From Phoronis australis (lineage: Eukaryota > Phoronida > Phoronidae): DNA of 64,000 nt. The stretch is taken from NCBI GenBank assembly GCA_002633005.1, contig NMRA01000150.1:262434-326433 (forward strand), read 5' to 3'. The translations under genes were made by a program, and so were the position numbers. The notes beneath the pieces are model-generated. The model did no database searches. It was not told the DNA's origin and saw only the letters and a list, made by a program, of their open reading frames with translations. The first letter of the stretch is position 1, and the number at the start of each line of letters is the position of its first letter. Of this stretch, positions 37,903 through 51,794 are shown piece after piece.

Positions 37903-40900
37903 AAACACATGACTGGCATGACTCTAACACTAACCTTTCTATCATTCGTTCCTGCCAATTACCATCAAAGTTGACTCCTTCATTCTTCATGATGTCATGA
38001 TTGTCATTGCTACAAGTAGACACACAGTTCTACAGAGACATTTGCACACATAGGTATGACTTAGTACAAAGCGAGGGTTGTCCCAGATTTCACAGCAACA
38101 GAACTCTCTTTGTTCAGGAGGTAAGAAAGCATGAGCCTCATTTTGAAATGTAACAGCCTGAAATTCTAATAACTGACTAGCACTGACTAGAAAGACACAA
38201 TTTTTAGTCACGACTAGAACTTTAGTCATATCCCAATGCAAATGAACTGACTAAATTCTGACCCATTCAAATATATCGTAGACAAACTTAATGTGACTAA
38301 AATGAATTTTTACATGTGACTAAAATATGCCCTAAAACATGACTAAGGGGTCAGGCACATTTTCACAGGTCATGTGGGAAACGGGCCTGGTGTACAGACA
38401 TGGAAATACTCCTGATTTGAACCGTTCAAAAGTACCAAGATTCAAAAGGTATCTTCAAGAAAGGGGTTTCTATAAATTGGATCAAAATTAGCCCGATGAA
38501 CTCGTTTTATGCATTAATATTCGCTCCAAAATTTCTAGTCTTTGATTGATGACAGAAAGAAGAAGATATTTAATCTGTCAGAGTTGCAGTAATACCTTGT
38601 AGGCATCGAAAGGACAAATGGAGTAATGGAGATGAGAAAAACTTGTAAAGAGCACAACAATAACAACAACAACAACAACAACAACAACAGCAAAGAGCAT
38701 GTGGAGCTCCAATGGTGTGAAAATCATCAGGCTGCAAAAGTGCTTGGTGGATATTGTGGCATTGTGGGTAAATACAGTGAGATTCGAGGTTTGCTGTCTA
38801 ATCCTGGATGGTCCTATAAACACTGGCTTACATGATAACAATGCAATTTTTCACAAGCAAGATGCAAAACACATACCACACATACCACACATAGCTCACA
38901 TAGCACACATAGCACACATACACACACCTACTGATACAAGAATACGACTACACAGGACACTGGTGAAAAAGTGAGTTTGGGGAAGATAGCATAGATCCAC
39001 CAGTGACTCCCTTTATGTCACTTCACAGCGCCCTCAGTTGGATGACAATTGATTATGTAACTTTCATTCATAATCCACTCTCACAATGAGCTTGCATGAT
39101 GGAGACATGTCATGACATACTTGTCCAACTCAGGCGTATAATACACCAGTAATGTCCATCAGTGACCTACACTATAATTGTTAGTGTTTGGAGGATCGTC
39201 AACTATACCTGGAGTTTGAGTGAGTGTCTGTCGGAGTATACACAACATTGTCGTGTCTTCAAACAATTACTCAAGACAAAATGTACAGCCACCTCGACTA
39301 ATCCCACATTTTCTGATTTCATGACAAAAAGAAAACTTTTGAAAGGCTTGAAACTCATAACAGCACCTCAAGATAACAATCATTGCCGCAGGATTAGCTC
39401 AGAAATAAATGTCATTTTTTTGCATTTTGAGTTTAGTTTGTTTAAATAAAGTGTAGCTAATTCCTATTTGACTGTGACTGCATTCCGTACACCCAACTTG
39501 CAAGAAAACCTAGTGTGATCATGTTCAGCATGTAATGCACGTCTTACGAAGACTTACGTCTACCAAACGCAGCCCATAACTTACCCCTTTGACTGTTGAT
39601 AGCGCTTATAATTTTCCAGGGCAGTTTGGAATGCTTCCTCCAGCTCCTGTAATAGACCAATACATGTGTTACCAGTAACTAGAACACACACTATATGTGT
39701 TAGCAGTAACTAGAACACACACTATATGTGTTAGCAGTAACTAGAACACACACTATATGTGTAAGCAGTAACTAGAACACACACTATATGTGTTAGCAGT
39801 AACTAGAACACACACTATATGTGTTAGCAGTAACTAGAACACACACTATATGTGTTAGCAGTAACTAGAACACACACTATATGTGTTAGCAGTAACTAGA
39901 ACACACACTATATGTGTTAGCAGTAACTAGAACACACACTATATGTGTTAGCAGTAACTAGAACACACACTATATGTGTTAGCAGTAACTAGAACACACA
40001 CTATATGTGTTAGCAGTAACTAGAACACACACTATATGTGTTAGCAGTAACTAGAACACACACTATATGTGTTAGCAGTAACTAGAACACACACTATATG
40101 TGTTAGCAGTAACTAGAACACACACTATATGTGTTAGCAGTAACTAGAACACACACTATATGTGTTAGCAGTAACTAGAACACACACTATATGTGTTAGC
40201 AGTAACTAGAACACACACTATATGTGTTAGCAGTAACTAGAACACACACTATATGTGTTAGCAGTAACTAGAACACACACTATATGTGTTAGCAGTAACT
40301 AGAACACACACTATATGTGTGTGTTAGCAGTAAGCAGAACACATTCTTATTATTGATTTCAAAAAAGTATGAAAAATAAGCAGTATGCCATTATCAACCA
40401 GCCAATATTCGTAGTATAAGCAACTCATTTTTACGTATCAAAAAGTTGTCCGTATTACAACTTAGACAGAATTTTTGATGTCACATGATACCACTCAATT
40501 ATTTTTGGGCATAGTTCACTGATGAGCCTCATACCTTGTCTGGTCCCGCCTGTACAGTGTATGGTCGTGGGGGGAGGTCATCAGGTCCTGTAGATATGAC
40601 AATTATAAGGAATGTCACTGAGGGATATTCAAACACTACCATCAATCACACCCTAATAAATTAATTTGTCAACTTAGAATGTTCATTTAGGGCAAAACAA
40701 GCAAATAAACCATTTTTGCTATGTAACCATTATATCAAGATTCCAAGGCTTATTCCATCCAATCAATGAAAAGTATACAAATCACTGCGGTACTAGTAAG
40801 TGTTCATGTGGCTTAACCAGCTAGATATGCAGACAATGATACAGATTCATGAACATACCCACAAATGAGGGGTCTGGCCTCCTGGTGGTAGAAGCTGAAA

Positions 40901-43900
40901 ACAGTGACCTAAATGTGACAGTTTCAGCATCTGAGTCATCACTTTCGTCACTGGTAAACCATGCGCGAGACACGTGAGTCCTTCCTTTCTGCTTCAACAC
41001 GTCTGCTGCACTCTCATCGTACTGCTCAGGAATTGTGGGATGGCGATGCTTCCTGGCTGACGAGTGGGAAATTATTGAAGAAACCTCATCCAAAAGACCT
41101 GTCAATAGAGGTTAAGTTTTCAATAAACAAATGCTGAAAGTATCGTGACACAAAGGAGCCGTGTGCCAACAGGTGTGGTGATGTAAGGCAGTAAACAACA
41201 GAAGTAATACAACACAAGACATACTTTCCCATCATGGACTAAGAGAGCAGAACCCAAAATAAAAAAGAAAGAACTTTATTGATTGAACACAGCTAGTAAG
41301 ACAAAGTACTCAGCACTTTCATTTGTAATTACCAAGGCAACAACTCTAACAACAGAATACAACAAGAAAACTCCCCAAAGTAAGTCTGTTACTACATTTT
41401 GAGGTCACGGAAAGGAGAGCACCAACAGGATAATATGAAATATGTGCACAACACACCGTGACTCTCTATTGCATTGTTCATCCAGATGTGGTTTGAATGC
41501 ATGAATATGAGGAAAATAACGTGTAAGCATAGAAACAATAAAAATGCACACTAGAAGTACAGGAAACATGCATTCAGCTTAACATGCCATAGTAGATGCA
41601 TTCAGCTTAACATGCCATAGTAGATGCATTCAGCTTAACATGCCATAGTAGATGCATTCAGCTTAACATGCCATAGTAGTAACAGAATGAAGGACAAGGA
41701 CCTTGGTACAACAACTGAATCATTATTTTTGTATACAAGCAATATAAAACCATTCACAAATGTCTTCTACACACGACACATGAAAACGTGTCTACCCAGT
41801 TCTATTCTCAAAACTTAGTAAATAGAGCTTTTTTAAAACATGCAAAAGCGCTATGTAAATAACCCATAAAAACAAGATAATATCTCTATAAATTACAATG
41901 AAGCAATCTTCAAAGAACACTTATTTGAAATAGAACTTCAGAAAGTCGTTTGACAGACGTCAAAATGTTCTGAAGTACTAACTGAATACAGTTGGAGGTA
42001 CTCACAAAACCCATTCTACAATGTCCCATCAGCGGCGCTTTTGTTGGCCACAAAACCTCGTGCTCAGTTTTAGTTTACTTGGAAAAATAAATTATTATCA
42101 CATTATCTCCAATTTTACAGATTCAGCGCATATATGAATAAAAAGGCTAAGAGAATCTGGCCACTAATTAGCGTCATACCCAAATCCCTCACAGGTAAGT
42201 TCATTCACAAAAAAGTGTCTGTTGAAAACAAGATGAAGAAAGCCGCCACATTAAACACAGACTGACAGTAGAACAGTTACAGATCTGTTCACCAGACAAG
42301 AATAACTATTAGTTTCAACAGAAGATAAAGCTAAACAGTGTTAACGTTAACATCAACACAAAAGAATTTCAAACTCAAGCCGACTAGTTAGCTAAAGACA
42401 ACCGACTAGAAACTAATCACTTCATTGGTTAACACAAGCCGTCAATCATCTCGTAACCTGGTGTTTTAGGTCTTCGCTGAATTTTGATTGGACCATGGAT
42501 GCCCACTTGGTACATTGCGTCAAGTCCTTTCTCGATTAAAGAACGGTATTCTGTGAAAATGAACACAAGTCAAACAACTAACAACACAATCAGATGCCAC
42601 TTGAACAAAAAAGACTAATGAAATAATTGTGAAAGTAAATAATTCCACTCACTGTATACATAGAAGGAACAAAAATTACTAGAAAGATGACACAATAGAA
42701 ATCAGATTGATAGAGCAGTCACTGTGGTATTGGTCGTCTCATGTTCCTAGTAAAATTTTGCCAAAACTTGAAAACCAAAGTAAATATCTAAATTGAACGG
42801 TACACAGCAGAAAGAAACAGAAAATTTCAAGTGTTTGAAAATATGTTCACTAGAAAGAAACAACATTATATCATTTAACAGGTACAAAAAGACAAAACTT
42901 GATAATGCTGACAATAGTTTGAAAGTTACAAACTGTCCTTTTATTCCATTATGGACGGCTGAATACACGAGTCCACAGTACGTAGAGGTGAACATGCTTA
43001 TACTGTGTACACATGGTGGAGCAATACAAGAGTCCACAGTGTAGAGGTGAACATGCTTATACTGTGTACACATGTATGGTGGAGCAATACAAGCTGACTC
43101 CACAATAAAATGAACAAGTCTTCTAAAATGGTAAGTGGATGGTGAGCAATACTTGATAACAACACATCATATTAGAATAAGGTGGAATTGTTTGGATATA
43201 GAGTCTTCGCATTATTCATGAAGTTATCTTTTATTCCTCAGATCTCAGCTTCGCTGTTCTACCAATACTGAGGTGTTCTTTTGACAAAACGTTGGTTTTG
43301 TAAGGACTTACTCTCCCATCCACCGACATGGGAAACGCATTGGTTTGTCTACGCTATCCAAGATGGCCGGCTAAACTGTGAACTCGTGTATTGTTGCACT
43401 TGCTGTTAATTCTCCATTTCTCGAGTGACCAGCTAACTCTCGTTTTACTTGTGCGACTACAGATTTACTCTCTATACATCCATGTGACGTGACTCTCTAC
43501 TTCAATCACACAGTTCAGTCAGTGCCTAGTCTAAATGTTGTGTTCACTCTCTACATTGCTTGTGACATTACACAATCAGCCGTATCCATAGACACCTGCC
43601 TCTAGGGTATACTTCACACACATAGCTCATCATAGTATTTATCATTTCATCCAACAACACTGCATAAGAGTGTAAATAATAATCAATAAATGTTATGCTA
43701 CACCAGACACTTTGCAGACGGCATGGGCACCCAGCTTCAAAAATGACCAGATCAATTAATATATTTGTATCCCAACTATTTTAGGCATTGAACACAAAAT
43801 ATAGGCCCTTCCATACTGTTTTATCTCTGGTCTAGGCAGAGCATCGAGGTAAACTGCGACGCTAACTGAACCGTTCCGTTCATAACAGCTTTGGTAAGTA

Positions 43901-46900
43901 GCAGACATTGAGGTAAACAGTAGGAGACCTTGCTGTAATCAAACTGATCGCAAGGTGGCGCTGATGCATACCATGAATGCTAAGATTTTTTTGTAATATG
44001 ACAATTTCCACGTGCTAATTGACATAAAACTTAGTTCGAATTCAATTGGTGATTATACGAGCAAAAATATAAGCATCTATTAGTGACGACACTGCCCCTG
44101 GAAATAACTTTGATGGGACCAAAGTTGACCGATTTTACTATACTACAGCGTCGATGCTCCCCAGTTTACTGCAAAGTTAACTTGTGCTGTTAACTTTTAT
44201 CCAGGACTGAAGTTAACCATTCATACTGACCACAACTCCCCAAAACATTTGACGCATCAACATTAGTATGAAAGGGCCTTAGGACTAATATCTTTTATGG
44301 ATGAATGAAAATTTCTAAATAACATTAAATACAGCTGAAATGCAGTTTATTGCCTTGTTGAGCAAACTAACAAAAACCTTGTGGCTGACATACACATTTT
44401 TACATTACAAAAAGTACATAATTATGAAACCAATTCTTTCATCAGTTGCCAATAATATAACGAACACTAAAGGCTTTCTTAGAGAGATAGTTTTGCAAAA
44501 TAAATATAATGAAGGCATTCTATCTACCAGTACCCCATCCAACACTGTAGCAAAGTGTGTGCTTCAGAGTCTAACTTAATGCCACACTCTCTTTATAAGG
44601 CTAAGTATACCAACAATGCATTATATAAACAATAAAACCAAGCACTAATGACATACCATGAAGTCCCACATACAGAGGTGTGCAGATTTTCAAAAATCAT
44701 CACTTTTATGGCTCAAGAATTTAACTATCATAGTACGTATTATGGAAACACATGCAAAACAACAGAACCACCATAACCATCATGTAACAAGCGTGTTTGA
44801 AGTTGGGTCATATCACATGCAGGTGGTGACCTCTGACCTTAGCAGGGTTAATGGGAGACTGAGTGACCTTTGGATGGATTGAAGAATTTTCATTGCACTT
44901 AATAAATATTTCTCAGGGACAAGAAGTTTGTTAAGTGGGAGTACCTACAAGAACTTGAGAACGAATCATAGCTGCAATGTCAGATTTTTACCATGAACAT
45001 TCACACGAAGTAGTACTGACCAAACTATAATTCAAGGCTTCACCAATTTATCATACAAACAAATGGTTTCAACTTTTGACAGGTGATACAGTAACGACTG
45101 CAGTATTCTGCTGTCACATGACAACTCATTGTGGTTCAAAGTCAAGCTGTTTGAAGTTTCACAGAACTGACAAAGCAACTTTAAATAAAACAGTAAGAGG
45201 TCATGTTACACTGTTGGAAATAGCCAATCATAGCATTAGAAGGTTCATATGAAGGCATCAACGGGGAATGTCATCACTGCTGGGGGTGGTGGCTACAATA
45301 AAGGGTGTGGTCATAGGAAGTGATGTAGTGCAACTAGGAGTGTACTGAGCCAGTGAGGTTAGAGCTGGACTACAGAGGTGCACATTAATACTGCAAGTAC
45401 TGCCTGTGTGAAGACTATACCCTTGACATGACTCTGTTCATCCATGGCATCACTGTCAGAAGACTCCGCCCCTTCCTGTTGTGACCCCGCCTCCATCACC
45501 ACCACTTGTGGTGCTATTGGTTGAGGTGGTGAGGCGATGGGGCCAGATTTCAGGAAAGGGGTTCGTTTTGGTGGACTAAACTTCTTGCGGATGACAATAC
45601 GGTCAACAGCTTGTTGCAGTAGTCGTTCACCTTATCAGACACACACATAAAGCCACATTTAACAAACAAGATGAATTTACGCATAGGGGTCTTGTAACGA
45701 AATCATTGATGTAAAGATATTCGTCTCAAATTCTACACACACAGTGTCTAACAAAGCCATAAGAGGTAAGAAACAAGTAAAACAAAATTAATTATAATCT
45801 GCAAAATTTCATTTTACTAATTAAACTAAAAATTTATAAAGTCCAGCACAACCAAATCATAAATAGCACTAGAAATTGCCAAAAAGCAAAGTTGCGCTGG
45901 CATCATTACAACTCAAATAATTTCCAAAACAATAAGTAAACGAAGTTTTAAAATCAAAGTAGTCCCATCGCAAAACACTATCAGGCAATAGTTTCAACTG
46001 AAGTACATTTTTGTATTCTATTAACTTAACTGGAAAGAATGTACATGAGGACACGAGCTCACGACTGACACAAAGTGGAAACCAAGCCTCTATGTACGTA
46101 CCTTCACCTTGTTCCTGGCCCATGTCACTGTCGTCTGCTTCACCTTCCTTATCCTGACAGGGGAGACAATATCATGATTATACAAACATTCGGCTAAAGT
46201 GAAGCACCCACTTTCAAAATAGAGTATTAACCTAATGTTTGCAGCAATGATCCTGGTCACAAAATAAAGTAATGCAGTCAAAACCAATGAATGAAATTCA
46301 CTAATGAATAAGCTAATCCTGTAAAAAAGATTATGACAACATCCTGTTAAAAATCACAATGCATCCTGGCAAAAACATTTCGAAGCAACTTGAACACTAA
46401 AACAACTTTTAGGTAATCAATACAAAACATTTAGCTGAAGCCACCTATCTGCAATCAACAAACACACAGTACAAACAAGAACAACACACATTTTCCTTTT
46501 TTATAACCTTGAAACTCATAATTTTTTAAACAATTTATTTCAAATTGATATTAAATCCATTCGCATGCATTAAATAATATTACAGAACCACAGCAATACC
46601 AAAAAACATTAGCTGCACCCAGCAATGACTAGAAAAACTATAAGCCAATCAGGCTTTACCTTGCTGGCACCTGATACCAACTCCGCCCATTTCACATTGT
46701 CAAACACGAGATCGAGCAAGGAATCAACCAATGGCAAGACTGATGGCTTGTGGGCTGTGAAATGAGCGGAGCTAACTTTGACCTTGACCTTGTTCATAGA
46801 CTTCCCAACACTGTCATAGTTATCCACAGAGTGCTTGAGATTAAACACATCACAAAGTTAAAGTTAACACAACAGACACGACTAACGGAAAACATGAAGG

Positions 46901-49900
46901 TGAGGGAAATGAGACGACAATATTGTTAGTCAAAAAACGGAAATCATGTACGTTATAAATACATCTACCAAACATTAAAAAAGTTGAGGCATAAGCAAGA
47001 AATAATAAATACATTCAGGGAGTCTTTTGTAGACCAAAGAATCTCATCAAAAAGTAAAGCATGCAAGACCACATATCGAAGGTTTTGCAAAATGTCTTCA
47101 TCAGCCTAACCTTGCAAAATGATCGCCACTGAAGTAATTGGTCGGTGAAGATGGAACATTGAATTGTAGAATAAAATTCAAGGATTTGTTGTTGCAGGTG
47201 CACAGCCAGTGTCATTGGGTCTACTAAACACAGCCCTGATGAAGCATAGTATGATGACAAGGTAACTCTACCTGTGACATGCGCTCAAAGGAGTCAATGT
47301 ATCGCGCGGCAGCAGATCTAGGACGAGGTGTTGGTGTGTGCCTAACTTCAGTCTCATCAGGCAGGACTGCTGTGATTGACTTAAAGGAAGGCGGAGCTAT
47401 ATCAGGGGAAGGTGTGCTTGGGGTCAAAGGTTGTGCTAGTTTCTCTTCACGTTGTTTCATGAAGTCCAGTGAGGGAAGCTGTTAGTACAAGCAGAAATGT
47501 CAAGAGACAGGAGAAAGTACTCATTGTGTGCATAACAGGTGTCACTGCTAGAAGTCTGGACACAAGCATGCAGTTGAAAAAAAAACAAAGCACATGACAG
47601 TCTTTAACTTTCCAGTTACATACTTAGCCACTATTGTAGGTACTTGTATATCAACGCAACCGGGCCCAAACTTTAACTGAGGCTAAACTAAAAATTGCCT
47701 GATCCCATCTTGAGAAATTTGAAAGAGTAATATACTGAATGTGTTATGCGATTACTTAGTTTTCAACTACAATCGTGATAGCCTTGAACTCAGGTCGTGA
47801 AGTCCAGACGCTACACAGTTACCCTTATTGAGGTTCTCTATAAATATTCTGTAGCATAAACTTCCAAGTATTGATTAATCTACATCAAACTATCTGCAAA
47901 ACACAATCCTAGTCAACAAACTATCAATGGTGAAAACAACACAAATCCTGAACAAAATATGAAAGAACTATCAAGAAAACTGTGATACAGTGTTAACAGA
48001 ACAATAGAGCAGAAGGAAACATAACCATGCCAATAACAATAACAATAACAATAACAGTACCACATGCAGGATCTTGGACAAGCTTATTCCTGCTATCCTT
48101 ACAGGACGTCTGTGAATCTTTGGAAAAGCAATTTCCATTATGCCCTTCATTTCCAGTTGGAAGTTCTCGGCAGAGTCAGTGACACCAGTACCACCATGGA
48201 GACCACTTTTCATGGAGACTGTATTGGTGGCCAGCCGATCACTAGATGGCAGCGAATACTGTTGATCCAGTTTCTTTACACTCTTCACCATCTGCTGTGA
48301 GACTGACCGAGCTAACACTTTGTGGTCAGGTGTCTGCTGTGTCACTGAGTCACTCAGACATGTAGGAAGGTTGGGTTGCGAATCATTCAGACAACTGTGA
48401 AATGATAACCCTTCCATCACATCTGGACACTGGAAGTGATCTCCAACAGAGGGACGTTGGTCTTCCACAGCTGTATGATTCTGTCTGCCCAAAGAAAATG
48501 CTGTCGATTGAAAATGAGAGCTGTCATCTACTAATTGTTCATCTGTGGGTGATGACCTTTGACCCGTCTCTTCCCTCCTCCACCTTAACTTGTTGTTTGC
48601 TGCAGTGAAACTTGCTGGTGAAGACAGACCAATGCTTTTCCTTCTGGACTCTTCATCAAATGCTGAGTGACTTTTAATTCTGGGCCAGAAGCTGTGCTTG
48701 CTCTTTCCTTGTTGAAACTGCAACCCCAAGTCAGCAAAGGTCATAGCTGGGGAACGGTCAGGTTTAGCAGACCAGTCATCCAAGGATTGTGGGAAACTCA
48801 CTCTGACTGACACACATTTGACTTGCTTGTTAATGCTAGTATCTACTTCCAAACTCCTGTCTGGTACAGAAGAATCGGAGTCTAACAGACCATGAGCGAG
48901 CATCTCCTTGAAGATTCTCCTAATTTTTGTAGCAGCAAACCCAGACAGATCTTCATCGACCAACAGATGATTAAAGTCGTCAAAAATCTTCGAAAACATC
49001 ACTTGGTCCAATGCTCCTGGAACTATCGGACCAACAATTTCACTAGCAATAACCAGCGTCACCTTCTGCCAAAAGTCATCAGTCACACCTAAGCCAGCTT
49101 CTTGGGTGCTTTTACGGACATCATTGACGAAGTAGTTGATGATGTCTTCCTTCGTAGTTCGTTTTATATGCGAGCAGACGGCTGTCTGATCAGCAACATC
49201 CTGTACAACCCTGAACACTAGTTCTTCATCTGTACACTGGGTAAGGCAGGTAATCCGCATTTGGTGACTTATGGCTTTATCAATAATGTCAAGAAGGTGG
49301 CTTTTGGACAAGTTCAATCTTTGGCAAAAAATGTGTTCCAGAGAAACCTGATTTTCTACCATCTGCCGTATATCTTTCAAGTGGTAAGCGAGGAATCTTT
49401 GTTGGAGCCCCATGAGTTGTGTAATCTCATCAATCAACAGAGATTTACGAAGATGAGAGTCATGACTGGCCTGTGGCTTCTTTATTGGCTGCACTTTCAC
49501 CAAGCCATCCTCTGATTGGCCAGCAAGAACTACCTCCATTTTAGACGATGTCTCATCTCCTTTCAAGCACGATGCGTTGTATCCAGGATACGGAGACGCT
49601 GAAATCGATTTCTTTGGCAACTGCATTCTTAGTAAAGATGATTTGTAACTCTGTGTGCCAACTACTGCCAAGGCTTGTTGATGAGCCTGAGCACGTACAT
49701 CCAGGAATGAAGCTGACGGAAGCTTTTTAAAAATAAGATCAATAATCAGGACAAAAATTATCATAAGACTTAATTTGAATAAAATTATTCACGTGTAGGC
49801 TATGGCAGTCTACCATGTTGTAACCTTCGAGCTGGTTTTTAAAAACCCAGGAAAAGGAAAAACATACGCAGTGCTTCACTTCACCATGTTCGCCAATTAA

Positions 49901-51735
49901 TTAAACATAGCGTAAAAACCCCATTCAGACATAATTATGGTGAACCAAAATCGTCTGCTTCAAGCCAAAATGAACTACCAGCAAATCTAGCAGCAGCGAG
50001 TAGTTAACTGAAATAGAGATGGCAATGCTCTGGATATTAAAAAATTGTTGCCTACCAAAACGGGCTTCAAAGACTTCATAATAAAAATGCGGCTTTAGCC
50101 AATGAGCTACATTTCAGACTCTCCAGAAGATTTCTCCAAATGAGTGTACCTTTCGCGATACAATGTAAAACAGAAATTCACTAGCTAAACAGTCAGAAGA
50201 CAGTCACCCACAACATGGCTCATCAAACTGATGTAATCACCACACAGTCCCACAAAGGGTAGTGAAACTTGAAGAAAGACTCGTGAAAAATAAATGAAAC
50301 AATAGACAGGTCATAACAAAACTTGACAAACTGTCTCTGAATGATAAACATAAATCAAACTGCAAATTACCTCCATGCGATATTGTAACGTCTTTCTGTC
50401 AACTGGTTTTATTTTGATTTGCTACATACATCAATAAAAATATTCAGTTAGCAGTGAAACATAAAAATCTAAGTTAGAAGGTAGTATTTTAACACAGTCT
50501 AGTAAATAGTTACTTTGCCCAGAATACCTAATATACTCTCAATCCCACATGCTTGAATTAATGAAGAGTTTGACTTTACCACAATTTCACTATAAAATGC
50601 ACATTTTATAAGTTATAATACGCTTAGTACTGACTTTTAAATGTCTCAATTTAAAAGACCTGAGCTTAAATTATTAAAATCAAACTCTGCATGAGGAACC
50701 CATTCCAGGTAAAAATTGACCCTTGGATGATGATCCTCTGAAGGTTGCAGTGTACTAGTGCGGACGCAACAGCCCATTGAATTCCCTACAGCTGCTTGTG
50801 CTGCTTGGTAACTTAATTGTAATCCTTTATGACACCTCAATCTGTCATAAAACCATATGTTGGCAGCCCAGCCTGATATCTCCCTGTTTTGGCAGGGAAT
50901 GCGCTAATTCCAACTTGGGCTTCAGTTCACAAATTTAATTGGGCTCTGGCTTGAATTTTAACCCGTACCAAGATTTAACGCCAACATCAAAAATGCACAA
51001 AATGTACAAAATGCTGTGGTAATTTTAGGAAATACTGAGCAAAATTAGGAATATTCAAGAATTAATTTAGCAGGTTGCGAAAAAAGAAGTGAGACATACA
51101 TTTTGTTATTTCTAGACATAGGATAAAAGTTAGTGCAGTTAGTTTTACAAGTAAGGACTCCACTGCAAGAGAACTTGTGCAAGAGTAACATGTGATACGA
51201 GTGTCAATACATCCACTTAACACCCATCACTGTCCATTATAATCAGTGGCCAATGTCCAGCGTGTGTACTTACCGAAAGCGTAGGTGGGCCAGCCTCTAT
51301 CTGGAGTGTCTGTGATGGGAGTTCCTATGGACGCGAGAGTGAGAGTGATAGGAAGAGGGAGGAGATGTAGTAGTAGGGAAGACGAGTCTCAAACAAGTTG
51401 CACAAGATTCAGGAGCATGTTAAGGATCTGGAGTATTAGGTAACTGTTTTCGCACGGATGTTACTTTAAAATATTACAGGTAACTTTTATAAATAACATA
51501 GAAATAACAAGTAAGCAACATGTTAACTAGTTACAATTACACAAGTTTTGAACAGAACGGCAAGTTACTGCACCACTGCCCAGGTGGAAACCAAACTATT
51601 AGTTAGTATTAATGAGGTCTTGGGTTGTGATTAAGAACAGAAATTACAAGAATGGGAAAGGATAAATCCAAGTATACATTACATCACAGGGAGATAAGGT
51701 AAAAACAGTGTGTGTATGTGTGTGTGTGTGTGTGT

Positions 51736-51794
<59 letters not shown>

